Assembly (NCBI GenBank): GCA_029881775.1
Contig: JAOULY010000056.1
Span: 1-8,567 of the forward strand
DNA: 8,567 nt
Source: Gammaproteobacteria bacterium
GTDB lineage: Bacteria; Pseudomonadota; Gammaproteobacteria; UBA9214
Direction of reading: 5' to 3'
Shown here: positions 1 to 6,690 of the stretch, piece after piece
How positions within the stretch are numbered: position 1 is the stretch's first letter
Layout of the letters: the number at the start of each line of letters is the position of its first letter
The notes under the pieces: generated by a model
What the model was told of the DNA's origin: nothing
What the model saw: only the letters and a program-made list of their open reading frames with translations
Database searches by the model: none
Made by a program: the position numbers and the translations under genes

Positions 1-739
1 ATAACCAGTATGCAATAAGAAATAACCACACATTCCGCATAGACCGAACTTCATGCAGTGTTTTCCACACCCGCCTGAAACCATCAAGGACACTCCCGCA
101 CCGGTTCTCACTGCAATTGTTTTCCGGTTCTTCAACCATTATCAGGGGAATAGAAAACAGCAGCCACCATCCTGCAACAACCAGGAATGACACGCGCACT
201 GCGTATTCAACATCTCTCAACCCAAACCAGTCGGGATGCGTAGTCATCAGGACATTCAGTGCAAGCAGGATCCCTCCACCAAGATAGCCAAGAGAGAAAC
301 CCAGGGCCGATGTTCGGTCCATATCGTGCCTGTCGGACACGAATGGCAGCAATGAGTCATAGAAAACGTTACTGCCGGAAAAACCTATGACAGCCCCGAC
401 ATAAAGAAATGTCGCCATCATCCAGTTACCCTCACCCACCAGGTAAAGCCCGCTGGTCATGGTGATGCCGAAGAAAGCGAAGGAAAAAAGCATGGCTTTA
501 CGGCGTCGCATGCTGTCGGCAATTGCACCCAGCACCGGCGCCATCAGGACAATTACCAGGCTTGCTACTGAATTGGCAACACCGAGCCGAAAAGTGCTTT
601 CCGTGACCTCAAGCGAGGAATTCCAGTATTGCTTGAAGAAGATAGGGAAAAACCCCGCCATTACGGTGGTAGCGAAGGCCGAATTGGCCCAGTCATACAG
701 TGCCCAACCCCATTTCTGACGACTTCGGCTGAACGGCAT
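1..739 (-). CDS. MFS transporter, UMF1/Atg22-like family (3' end outside window)
   Basis: Open minus-strand frame from ATG at 739 to the window edge, 246 codons with no stop; the C-terminal half is missing. The N-terminus carries WALYDWANSAF (residues 12-22), the hallmark I associate with the UMF1 family of the major facilitator superfamily. Six hydrophobic stretches are visible (about 18-35, 53-75, 84-101, 106-124, 143-165, 178-202), with a seventh starting near 237. The loop GAIADSMRRRK (71-81) after helix 2 matches the MFS cytoplasmic motif A, and GFSLGYLGG (147-155) fits the GY-GG signature of this family. A polar linker (203-235) follows helix 6, where the two six-helix halves join. It is an inner-membrane transporter of unknown substrate; bacterial members are mostly uncharacterised. 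It diverges from ycgN across 61 bp. That gap holds a -10-like TATGAT on minus (775-770) without a convincing -35, and a GGA about 10 bases before the ATG. Confidence 0.88.
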   Translation of the reverse strand, partial: MPFSRSRQKWGWALYDWANSAFATTVMAGFFPIFFKQYWNSSLEVTESTFRLGVANSVASLVIVLMAPVLGAIADSMRRRKAMLFSFAFFGITMTSGLYLVGEGNWMMATFLYVGAVIGFSGSNVFYDSLLPFVSDRHDMDRTSALGFSLGYLGGGILLALNVLMTTHPDWFGLRDVEYAVRVSFLVVAGWWLLFSIPLIMVEEPENNCSENRCGSVLDGFRRVWKTLHEVRSMRNVWLFLIAYWL

Positions 740-800
740 GGTGTTTTCCGTCTGTCTGTGGTTTCCTGAATCATACACAACACCACAACGAAAACGGAAA

Positions 801-1241
801 ATGCCGGCATTCTGGGAACATAAAACGCTCGACCAGATGACGACCGATGAATGGGAGTCGTTATGTGATGGTTGCGGACGATGCTGCCTGCACAAGCTCG
901 AAGATATAGATACGGGACACCACTTCTATACTGACGTGGCATGTCGACTGCTTGACAGTACGAGCTGCCGCTGCAGCCAGTATAATATCCGGGAATCAGT
1001 TGTCAGTGACTGCCTGGTTCTTCGTCCGGACAGCGAAAAAGAGTTCGCCTGGCTACCAACAACATGTGCCTACAGGCGTGTTTACGAGAAAAAACCTCTG
1101 CACTGGTGGCATCCACTGGTCTCTGGCGACCCGGACACGGTACATGCAGCAGGCATCTCGGTGCGAGACAATGTCATACATGAATCCGAGGTTAATAAAT
1201 CAGACCTTGAAGATCATATAATCCACTGGATTGATTTCTAG
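801..1241 (+). CDS. ycgN: YcgN family cysteine-cluster protein (UPF0260)
   Basis: A 146-residue protein that closely resembles E. coli YcgN, with matches such as [13 protein letters not shown] (21-33), TDVACR (44-49), WLPTTCAYR (84-92) and WHPL (103-106). Nine cysteines are present (22, 25, 28, 29, 48, 56, 58, 71, 89). The CxxCxxCC cluster at 22-29 is the family signature and probably binds metal, possibly an Fe-S cluster or zinc; this is inferred. The molecular function of the family is unknown. No signal peptide or membrane helix is seen, so it is probably cytoplasmic. I place the start at ATG 801, because family members begin just before the W-x-x-K-T-L segment seen here at residues 5-10. 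The same frame opens at 738, but the 21 extra residues lack any family resemblance and would overlap the divergent transporter start. The ribosome site is weak. The TAG stop interlocks with the prfC stop on the other strand, and no terminator lies between them. Confidence 0.9.
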   Translation: MPAFWEHKTLDQMTTDEWESLCDGCGRCCLHKLEDIDTGHHFYTDVACRLLDSTSCRCSQYNIRESVVSDCLVLRPDSEKEFAWLPTTCAYRRVYEKKPLHWWHPLVSGDPDTVHAAGISVRDNVIHESEVNKSDLEDHIIHWIDF

Positions 1242-2818
1242 TGCTCCCGTGTTGAATGGAAGTGGATGTTGGGCCACTTCTCTGTGGCGAGTTCCAGATT
1301 CACACGCGTTGGTGCGATATATACCAGTGAACCACCCTGGTCTATGGCAAGATTGTCGTGCGCTTTTTCCCTGAAAGCCTGTTCTGTAACCTGATCCGGA
1401 CACTCGATCCAGCGAGCAGTCGCGACTGTAACCGGCTCGAACTGGCACTCAACTCCGTATTCACCCTTAAGCCGATGCGCAACGACATCGAACTGGAGTA
1501 CACCAACGGCGCCGAGGATCAGGTCATTATTCCTGAGTGGCCTGAATAATTGCGTCGCACCTTCCTCACACAACTGGTCAAGGCCCTTCTGCAATGCCTT
1601 CATTCGCAATGGATCCTTCAGTATGGCCCGGCGAAACAGCTCCGGCGCAAAGTTGGGAATACCGGTAAATTTCAGGTCTTCGCCCTGCGTAAACGTGTCG
1701 CCAATGCGGATCGTTCCGTGATTATGCAAGCCAATAATATCGCCCGTCCAGGCTTCGTCGACATGCCCCCTGTCGGCAGCAAGAAATGTCACGGCATTGG
1801 AGATCTGCACAACCTTGCCAATCCTGACATGATACATTTTCATGCCTTTCTTATAGCTTCCTGAACAGATCCGTAGAAACGCAATCCTGTCGCGATGAGC
1901 AGGATCCATATTCGCCTGGATCTTGAAAACGAAACCGGAAAATTTCTCTTCATCCGGCTGAACCGTGCGCGTGGTTGTTTCCCTGGCCCTGGGGGGAGGC
2001 GCTGTGGCGACAAAATGATCAAGCAGCTCATCCACACCGAAATTGTTTATCGCAGATCCGAAAAATACGGGTGTCAGGTTACCAGCCAGATAGGCGTCGA
2101 CATCGAAGTCATGGCTGGCGCCCTTTACCAGCTCGATTTCGTCACGCAACTCATCCGCCTGGTCACCCAGCAACTCGTTCAATTGTGGATTATTGATCCC
2201 CTTGATGACATTTACTTTCTGCCGCTCCTTATTCCTGCCAGCCTCGTACAGATGTACCGAGTCCTCGAGCAAATGATAAATACCTTTTAATCGCTTGCCC
2301 ATGCCGATCGGCCAGGTAACCGGCGCACACTGGATCTTCAGAACGTCCTCGATCTCGTCGAGCAGTTCAATCGGGTCACGCCCTTCACGATCAAGCTTAT
2401 TTATAAACGTGCAGATCGGCGTATCGCGAAGACGGCAAACATCCATTAATTTAATCGTGCGCGTCTCAACACCCTTGGCGCAGTCGATCACCATCATGGC
2501 CGAGTCCACCGCTGTCAGGGTTCGATAGGTATCTTCCGAGAAGTCTTCATGGCCAGGGGTATCGAGCAGGTTAACAACGGCACCGCCGTATGGAAACTGC
2601 ATGACCGATGACGTGACCGAGATACCACGCTGCTTCTCCATCTCCATCCAGTCTGACGTTGCATGGCGTGTCGCTTTGCGTCCCTTCACCGTGCCTGCCT
2701 GCTGGATCGCACCGCCAAACAGCAATAATTTTTCCGTCAACGTGGTTTTACCCGCATCCGGGTGGGAAATAATGGCAAATGTGCGGCGCCTTGCCGCCTC
2801 ATTTCGGGGAGCGTTCAT
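1238..2818 (-). CDS. prfC: Peptide chain release factor 3
   Basis: A 526-residue translational GTPase of the RF3 type (E. coli RF3 is 529). RF3 removes RF1 or RF2 from the ribosome after peptide release and so recycles them. The GTPase elements are complete: P-loop HPDAGKTT (19-26), switch I RGISVTSS (64-71), DTPGHEDF (86-93), NKLD (140-143) and GSA (254-256). Beta-barrel and C-terminal domains follow (about 295-526), with typical RF3 segments such as [10 protein letters not shown] near 448. ATG 2818 is chosen because [17 protein letters not shown] aligns with the usual N-terminus about ten residues in; no clear Shine-Dalgarno precedes it. It lies 50 bp after rimI and may be cotranscribed or use its own weak promoter in the gap. 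RF3 genes also occur near rimI in enterobacteria. The reading frame is intact and no key residue is missing. Confidence 0.97.
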   Translation of the reverse strand: MNAPRNEAARRRTFAIISHPDAGKTTLTEKLLLFGGAIQQAGTVKGRKATRHATSDWMEMEKQRGISVTSSVMQFPYGGAVVNLLDTPGHEDFSEDTYRTLTAVDSAMMVIDCAKGVETRTIKLMDVCRLRDTPICTFINKLDREGRDPIELLDEIEDVLKIQCAPVTWPIGMGKRLKGIYHLLEDSVHLYEAGRNKERQKVNVIKGINNPQLNELLGDQADELRDEIELVKGASHDFDVDAYLAGNLTPVFFGSAINNFGVDELLDHFVATAPPPRARETTTRTVQPDEEKFSGFVFKIQANMDPAHRDRIAFLRICSGSYKKGMKMYHVRIGKVVQISNAVTFLAADRGHVDEAWTGDIIGLHNHGTIRIGDTFTQGEDLKFTGIPNFAPELFRRAILKDPLRMKALQKGLDQLCEEGATQLFRPLRNNDLILGAVGVLQFDVVAHRLKGEYGVECQFEPVTVATARWIECPDQVTEQAFREKAHDNLAIDQGGSLVYIAPTRVNLELATEKWPNIHFHSTREH

Positions 2819-2845
2819 GATATTAGCGACTGTGAAAAGCGGCGT

Positions 2846-2874
2846 ATTTTAACTGATAGGGTAAGGCTTTACAG
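2846..2874 (-). promoter_or_regulatory. Candidate sigma70-type promoter for prfC
   Basis: On minus, TAAAAT (2851-2846, five of six consensus bases) lies 17 bp from CTGTAA (2874-2869, three of six), inside the rimI-prfC gap and overlapping the rimI stop codon. A transcript would start roughly 20 bases before the prfC ATG. The -35 match is poor and the gap is AT-rich, so this may be chance; prfC could equally be read from the upstream operon. Confidence 0.25.
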
Positions 2875-3333
2875 GGTACGCGCCAGAATTAGCGCATCCT
2901 CCCGGCCATTATCAGCCGGGTAGTAGTCCCGGCGCCGGCCAAGCTCGTTAAATCCTTCATTTTCATATAATTTTCTCGCACCCTCGTTTGACGGGCGTAC
3001 CTCGAGAAAAATAACATCAGCCTCATGACGCCTGGCTATGCTGACGAGATGACGAAGGATCTTGGCACCAACACCCTGCCTGCACGACTCGGGGCGTACG
3101 CAGAGATTCAGCAAATGAGACTCGCCCGCCGCAACAGTTATCACGCCATAACCTTCAACAATCCCGCCACGTACGGCTACCCAGCAACTGTAGCCGGCAT
3201 GCAGGCAGTCACTGAAGATCGACTGCGTCCATGGGTACGGATAGCTGCGTTGTTCGATATCGATCACGGCAACCAGGTCATCAGACGACATCGGCCTGAA
3301 TTCAAGTGCCGGCTCTTTCATTATTGCGCTCAT
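2869..3333 (-). CDS. rimI: Ribosomal protein S18 alanine N-acetyltransferase
   Basis: A 154-residue GNAT-fold acetyltransferase of the RimI type, which transfers acetyl from acetyl-CoA to the N-terminal alanine of ribosomal protein S18. The acetyl-CoA pyrophosphate loop is R-Q-G-V-G-A (85-90), preceded by the beta-4 strand LLNLCVRPE (74-82). FLEVRPSNEGARKLYENEGF (109-128) is the RimI-type motif, with Glu111 and Tyr123 at the positions expected for the catalytic base and acid; YYPADNGREDALIL (137-150) is the family C-terminus. YPYPW (31-35) is the typical substrate-side segment. The start is ATG 3333; a second in-frame ATG at 3321 is possible because the first four residues are not conserved, and neither has a strong ribosome site. 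It follows the uracil-DNA glycosylase gene by 25 bp (both on minus) and precedes prfC, so it is probably operonic. Confidence 0.93.
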   Translation of the reverse strand: MSAIMKEPALEFRPMSSDDLVAVIDIEQRSYPYPWTQSIFSDCLHAGYSCWVAVRGGIVEGYGVITVAAGESHLLNLCVRPESCRQGVGAKILRHLVSIARRHEADVIFLEVRPSNEGARKLYENEGFNELGRRRDYYPADNGREDALILARTL

Positions 3334-3358
3334 TAAACCAATCTAGCACAAATCACAG

Positions 3359-4081
3359 TCATGAAACCTGACTGGACGAGAGAAATACACGCCGCGCAAA
3401 CTGCAGATCCGCCCAGACCTTGCGTTTTTCCATGGGTGAGCGCAGCAGGTAGGCCGGGTGGTAAGTGACGACCAGCGGTATCTTCTTTACACCGTAATAA
3501 TGCTGCGTGCCACGCAACCGGCCGACCGGCTCAGTCGAGCCCAGCAGACTGTGCGCCGCTATCTTGCCGACGGCAAGTATTATGCGTGGCTGCAGCAGTT
3601 CGACCTGTCGTTGCAGGTAACCCTGGCAGGACTGTACCTCATCAGGTCGCGGGTTACGGTTATCCGGTGGGCGGCATTTAATGATATTTGCGATATAAAC
3701 GTCGTCGCGCCGGTAACCGGCAGCCAGCAGCATTTCATTGAGCAGCATGCCTGCACGACCGACAAAAGGTTCTCCTGCCCGGTCTTCGTCCGCACCAGGG
3801 GCCTCGCCAATAATCAACCAGTCAGCATTTCGGTTACCGGTACCAAAAACGGTTTGTGTGCGCGTTTCGTGCAATCTGCAGCGGGTACAGCCAGCAACCT
3901 GGCTTTCCAGCATCGCCCAGTCCGGCGCCGGCCCTGCTGACGCGATGGCAGTCTTTTCGCAGACCGGCTCGTCAGCCAACGCTTCACCTGCCTGCCTGGA
4001 AACCCATCGGGTTATACCCATGGCCTGCAGGTAAGCATTGTGCAATTCGCGCTGCCCGTCCATAGCCGCTGTTTCAGACAT
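3359..4081 (-). CDS. Family 4 (4Fe-4S) uracil-DNA glycosylase with HolD-like N-terminal segment
   Basis: A 240-residue protein whose core (about 60-235) is a family 4 uracil-DNA glycosylase, which excises uracil from DNA to start base excision repair. Motif 1 is GEAPGADED (92-100) and motif 2 HPAYLLRSP (208-216). Four cysteines (65, 68, 136, 152), spaced CxxC...C...C, fit the family 4Fe-4S ligands. Residues 10-30 lie before the catalytic domain and include [10 protein letters not shown] (17-26); this resembles the N-terminus of E. coli DNA polymerase III psi (HolD), which binds the clamp loader. A low-complexity linker (about 31-55) joins the two parts. I choose ATG 4081, giving an 8-bp ATGTCTGA overlap with the leuA stop that suggests translational coupling. 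A GTG at 4111 would extend into leuA without a ribosome site; an ATG at 4063 is also possible. rimI follows directly. Confidence 0.92.
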   Translation of the reverse strand: MSETAAMDGQRELHNAYLQAMGITRWVSRQAGEALADEPVCEKTAIASAGPAPDWAMLESQVAGCTRCRLHETRTQTVFGTGNRNADWLIIGEAPGADEDRAGEPFVGRAGMLLNEMLLAAGYRRDDVYIANIIKCRPPDNRNPRPDEVQSCQGYLQRQVELLQPRIILAVGKIAAHSLLGSTEPVGRLRGTQHYYGVKKIPLVVTYHPAYLLRSPMEKRKVWADLQFARRVFLSSSQVS

Positions 4082-5618
4082 CTCCGAGTTGCGGATGTGC
4101 CCGCCGGTCACGCTGGATAATCTTGTTAATAGCGTTCACGTAGGCCTTGGCAGAGGCGATCACGATATCGGTATCGGCTCCCTGCCCGTTAACGATACGG
4201 CCGCCCTTCTCCAGCCGCACCGTCACCTCGCCCTGTGAGTCGGTTCCACTGGTTATGTTATTGACCGAATAAAGTTGCAGTTCCGTTCCGCTGGAGATGA
4301 GTTTCTCGATTGCCTTGAATGCGGCATCCACCGGTCCACTACCCAAACAGTCCGCCTGCGCCTCATCGCCATCCACCCACAGGCTGACCGTTGCATGGGG
4401 CGTCTCCCCTGTCTCCGAACACACCTTGAGCGAAACCAGCTTCAGCCATTCGTTTTCCGAATCGATCCCGGATTCCGTTACCAGCGCCTGTAAATCTTCG
4501 TCGAAAATCTCATGCTTCTTGTCGGCAAGCACCTTGAACCGGGAAAACGCGTCATTGAGTTCTTCCTCTGTCTCGAACTCGATGCCCAGTTCCTGCAAGC
4601 GCGTGCGGAATGCATTGCGACCGGAATGCTTGCCAAGCACGATGCGGTTATCCATCCAGCCGACATCCTGCGCACGCATTATCTCGTAAGTCTCGCGGCT
4701 CTTGAGAACACCGTCCTGGTGAATTCCCGACTCGTGCGCAAAGGCATTTGCACCGACAATGGCCTTGTTCGGCTGTACCGCAAAGCCGGTAATACCCGAA
4801 ACCAGCCGCGAACACGTCATGATTTGTGAAGTATCGAGGTCTGTTTTGCACGGGAAAATATCCTGGCGCGTCTGTACAGACATCACGACTTCTTCAAGCG
4901 CGGCATTACCCGCGCGCTCGCCCAGACCGTTGATGGTGCATTCAACCTGGCGCGCGCCATTCAGGACTGCAGACAGCGAGTTGCCGACCGCCAGGCCAAG
5001 ATCATTATGACAATGCACCGAGAACACCGCCTTGTCTGAGTTCGGCACGCGCTCGATCAGGACCCGTATCAGCTCGCCGAACTGGTGCGGGAGGTTGTAA
5101 CCAACGGTATCCGGGATATTGACAGTGGTCGCGCCGGCATCGATAACTGCCTCGAGAACACGGCAAAGGAAATCGGTCTCCGAGCGACCGGCATCCTCGG
5201 GCGAAAATTCCACATCGTCCGTAAACTGCCTGGCCCTCCTGACCGCACGCACGGCCTGCTCGACCACCTGGTCCGGCTCCATGCGCAACTTCATCTTCAT
5301 GTGAATCGGCGAGGTGGCAATAAAGGTATGTATGCGCGCGGATTGCGCCGGCTTGAGCGCCTCGCCGGCACGATCGATATCCTTGTCCAGCGCCCGCGCC
5401 AGGCCGCACACGGTACTGCTGCTAACCGCCTTCGCAACCGCATGAACGGCCTCGAAATCACCCGGACTCGCAATCGGGAAGCCGGCCTCGATAACATCGA
5501 CACGCATGCGTTCCAGCGCCTTGGCGATACGCACCTTCTCGTCACGGGTCATCGATGCACCCGGACTCTGCTCGCCGTCGCGCAACGTGGTATCAAATAT
5601 CGTCAGCTTGTCTGTCAT
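4074..5618 (-). CDS. leuA: 2-isopropylmalate synthase
   Basis: A 514-residue enzyme of the first committed step of leucine synthesis, condensing acetyl-CoA with 2-ketoisovalerate (E. coli LeuA is 523). The N-terminal TIM barrel begins with [16 protein letters not shown] (8-23), including metal-binding Asp14. [13 protein letters not shown] (202-214) supplies His202 and His204, and [13 protein letters not shown] (231-243) supplies Asn238. A linker follows (about 280-370, with HESGIHQDG and [10 protein letters not shown]), then the C-terminal LeuA dimer/regulatory domain (about 390-505), so leucine feedback inhibition is expected. ATG 5618 has a GGAG seven bases upstream. It is preceded by a leucine-rich leader peptide gene and a structured leader, so control by leucine supply at the RNA level is likely. 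The stop codon overlaps the start of the uracil-DNA glycosylase gene. All key residues are intact. Confidence 0.98.
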   Translation of the reverse strand: MTDKLTIFDTTLRDGEQSPGASMTRDEKVRIAKALERMRVDVIEAGFPIASPGDFEAVHAVAKAVSSSTVCGLARALDKDIDRAGEALKPAQSARIHTFIATSPIHMKMKLRMEPDQVVEQAVRAVRRARQFTDDVEFSPEDAGRSETDFLCRVLEAVIDAGATTVNIPDTVGYNLPHQFGELIRVLIERVPNSDKAVFSVHCHNDLGLAVGNSLSAVLNGARQVECTINGLGERAGNAALEEVVMSVQTRQDIFPCKTDLDTSQIMTCSRLVSGITGFAVQPNKAIVGANAFAHESGIHQDGVLKSRETYEIMRAQDVGWMDNRIVLGKHSGRNAFRTRLQELGIEFETEEELNDAFSRFKVLADKKHEIFDEDLQALVTESGIDSENEWLKLVSLKVCSETGETPHATVSLWVDGDEAQADCLGSGPVDAAFKAIEKLISSGTELQLYSVNNITSGTDSQGEVTVRLEKGGRIVNGQGADTDIVIASAKAYVNAINKIIQRDRRAHPQLGDV

Positions 5619-5682
5619 TTTCCTGCTCCAGCCAGCGGCCCGTCAGCCCGGATATTACCGGTGCGCCGCCAGCTTGTCCCCA

Positions 5683-5710
5683 CACGCGGCCAAATCACCG
5701 GCCGGGCGTG
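5683..5710 (-). other. GC-rich stem-loop between leader peptide and leuA
   Basis: On minus, CACG-CC-CGGCC pairs with GGCCG-CGTG: nine base pairs with a two-base bulge and an eight-base loop. It lies 45 bases after the leader peptide stop and about 65 before leuA. It has the stability of a terminator stem, but the following bases are TGGGGACAAG with no T run, so a simple intrinsic terminator is not supported. It could be one arm of the leader's alternative folding. Confidence 0.35.
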
Positions 5711-5755
5711 AATAAACTGTTTGCTTGTACGCGTTTCGCCTCGCCAGGCACAGGA

Positions 5756-5854
5756 TTATATGCCCGAAGGCAGCAGTCGCAGGAGGGACAGCAACAGGCA
5801 CGAGACCGGCCAGGGCGGCCGTGAAGTCGAAAAATTGTTGCTGTGCGTACGCAT
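5756..5854 (-). CDS. leuL: leu operon leader peptide
   Basis: A 32-codon open frame (ATG 5854, TAA ending at 5756) that ends 137 bp before leuA. Residues 20-28 are LLLSLLRLL: seven leucines in nine codons (CTG, TTG, CTG, CTC, CTG, CTG, CTG), close to the end of the peptide. This is the classic arrangement of an amino-acid leader peptide: when leucyl-tRNA is scarce the ribosome stalls on the leucine run and changes the folding of the RNA beyond it. The sequence is not alignable with E. coli LeuL by eye, but such peptides are conserved in leucine content rather than in sequence. An in-frame TAG lies just upstream of the ATG, so the frame cannot begin earlier. No Shine-Dalgarno is visible, which weakens the call; translation could be weak, leaderless or coupled to pssA. 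Chance is the main alternative, but position and composition both favour a real leader. Confidence 0.7.
   Translation of the reverse strand: MRTHSNNFSTSRPPWPVSCLLLSLLRLLPSGI
5788..5844 (-). other. Inverted repeat/hairpin within the leuA leader peptide gene
   Basis: On minus, ACAGCAACA (5844-5836) and TGTTGCTGT (5796-5788) are perfect 9-base complements. Between them CGGCC and GGCCG form an inner 5-bp stem with a 5-base loop. The distal arm overlaps the first leucine codons. In attenuators this is the position of the pause hairpin that holds RNA polymerase until the ribosome starts the leader peptide. A ribosome reading or stalled at the leucine codons would melt it. Function is inferred from geometry only. 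Confidence 0.5.
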
Positions 5855-5902
5855 GGTTTCAGTCTATCGACAAATCCGCCTGATTTGCAAGCCCTGACCA
5901 GG

Positions 5903-6670
5903 CTAACCGCCCCGCTCGCCGCGTTTTCTTTCCTTACGGCGAGCCCGCACACCTATTAGCGTATAAACAATACCCGAAATCGCGTAGATCAGGAACCCGG
6001 CGAACAGGACCTTGGGCGGATCGATCGAGGCGAACGCGTAGACAAGCACGACCAGTAATAACGCCACGAACGAGACCCTGTTCTTGAAACCGAATTCCTT
6101 GAAGCTGAAATAGCGAATATTGCTGACCATCAGCAAGCCCATCGCGATGGTGAATACGAATACCAGGTAAACAAGATCCTGGCCGGCAATCCCCAGGTCA
6201 GTCGCTGCCCAGACAAGTCCGGCCAGCACACCTGCTGCAGACGGGCTCGGCAGGCCACGGAAGTAGGCCTTTTCCGAGGTTTCGACCTGTGCATTAAAAC
6301 GCGCCAGCCGCAATGCCGCTGACGCCGTATAAATAAAGGCCGCCAGCCAGCCAAGCTTCGCCCAACCCACGCTGACCATGGACTGCAATGACCATTCGTA
6401 CATGACCAGTGCGGGCGCCAGCCCGAAACAGACCATATCGGACAGGCTGTCATACTGGATACCGAATTCACTCTGGGTATTGGTCAGCCTGGCCACACGC
6501 CCGTCAATACCATCCATGATCATGGCAATAAAAATTGCCACGGCTGCCGGCTCAAAACGCCCGTTCATTGCAGCAACAATGGAGTAGAAACCGGCAAACA
6601 GACCAGCCGTGGTGATCATGTTCGGCAACAGGTAGATACCGCGACGGTTTTTTTGTTTATCGGTTTCCAT
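5903..6670 (-). CDS. pssA: CDP-diacylglycerol--serine O-phosphatidyltransferase
   Basis: A 255-residue integral membrane enzyme that makes phosphatidylserine from CDP-diacylglycerol and serine, the precursor of phosphatidylethanolamine. The CDP-alcohol phosphatidyltransferase signature is complete: D53-x2-D56-G57-x2-A60-R61-x8-G70-x3-D74-x3-D78, with the FGLAPA segment (82-87) after it. About eight hydrophobic helices are visible, and the C-terminus is strongly basic (RARRKERKRGERGG, 242-255). This is the membrane-type subclass (as in Bacillus), not the soluble E. coli type. NMITTAGLFAGFYS (17-30) is the expected first helix. ATG 6670 lies 20 bp after the psd-like gene; only a purine-rich GAAGA is close to the start, so coupling to the upstream gene is likely. 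The leuA leader begins after its stop. Confidence 0.96.
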   Translation of the reverse strand: METDKQKNRRGIYLLPNMITTAGLFAGFYSIVAAMNGRFEPAAVAIFIAMIMDGIDGRVARLTNTQSEFGIQYDSLSDMVCFGLAPALVMYEWSLQSMVSVGWAKLGWLAAFIYTASAALRLARFNAQVETSEKAYFRGLPSPSAAGVLAGLVWAATDLGIAGQDLVYLVFVFTIAMGLLMVSNIRYFSFKEFGFKNRVSFVALLLVVLVYAFASIDPPKVLFAGFLIYAISGIVYTLIGVRARRKERKRGERGG

Positions 6671-6690
6671 TCTTCAGGCGGGGCCTTGCA

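Larger units (their letters stand above)
5619..5902 (-). promoter_or_regulatory. leuA leader region (probable leucine attenuator)
   Basis: These 284 bp between the pssA stop and the leuA start are the longest gap in the window. Read on minus they hold, in order, a short segment with a weak promoter-like pair (TTGCAA 5890-5885 and TAGACT 5866-5861, 18-bp spacer), the leucine-rich peptide gene (5854-5756), several possible stems, and the leuA ribosome site (GGAG 5629-5626). The leucine codons could pair with later RNA: TGTCCC (5790-5785) with GGGACA (5680-5675), and TCCTGC (5784-5779) with GCAGGA (5626-5621), the latter overlapping the leuA ribosome site. I found no stem followed by a run of T, so the switch may act on translation or need Rho; this is inference. 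An exact TATAAT (5760-5755) overlaps the peptide stop codon and could instead be a promoter -10 box, but its -35 is poor. Confidence 0.55.

Noticed and set aside
738..800. Upstream in-frame ATG that would lengthen YcgN by 21 residues
   Set aside because: The extra residues do not resemble the family, the start would overlap the divergent transporter start by two bases, and ATG 801 gives the usual N-terminus.
3458..3940. 160-codon plus-strand open frame opposite the uracil-DNA glycosylase
   Set aside because: It is antisense to conserved glycosylase motifs, and the translated sequence shows no domain pattern.
4082..4111. GTG start at 4111 for the uracil-DNA glycosylase
   Set aside because: It would lie 38 bases inside leuA without a ribosome site; ATG 4081 gives a normal 8-bp coupling overlap.
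5683..5710. GC-rich stem-loop considered as an intrinsic terminator before leuA
   Set aside because: The stem is bulged and followed by TGGGGACAAG, with no T tract, so I list it only as a structure.
5085..5711. 208-codon plus-strand open frame opposite leuA
   Set aside because: It lies almost wholly antisense to a complete, well-conserved leuA, has no recognisable motifs and reads as a compositional shadow.
5695..5952. 85-codon minus-strand frame spanning the pssA end and the leader region
   Set aside because: It overlaps the pssA C-terminus in another frame and has no family resemblance; the leucine-rich 32-codon frame explains the region better.
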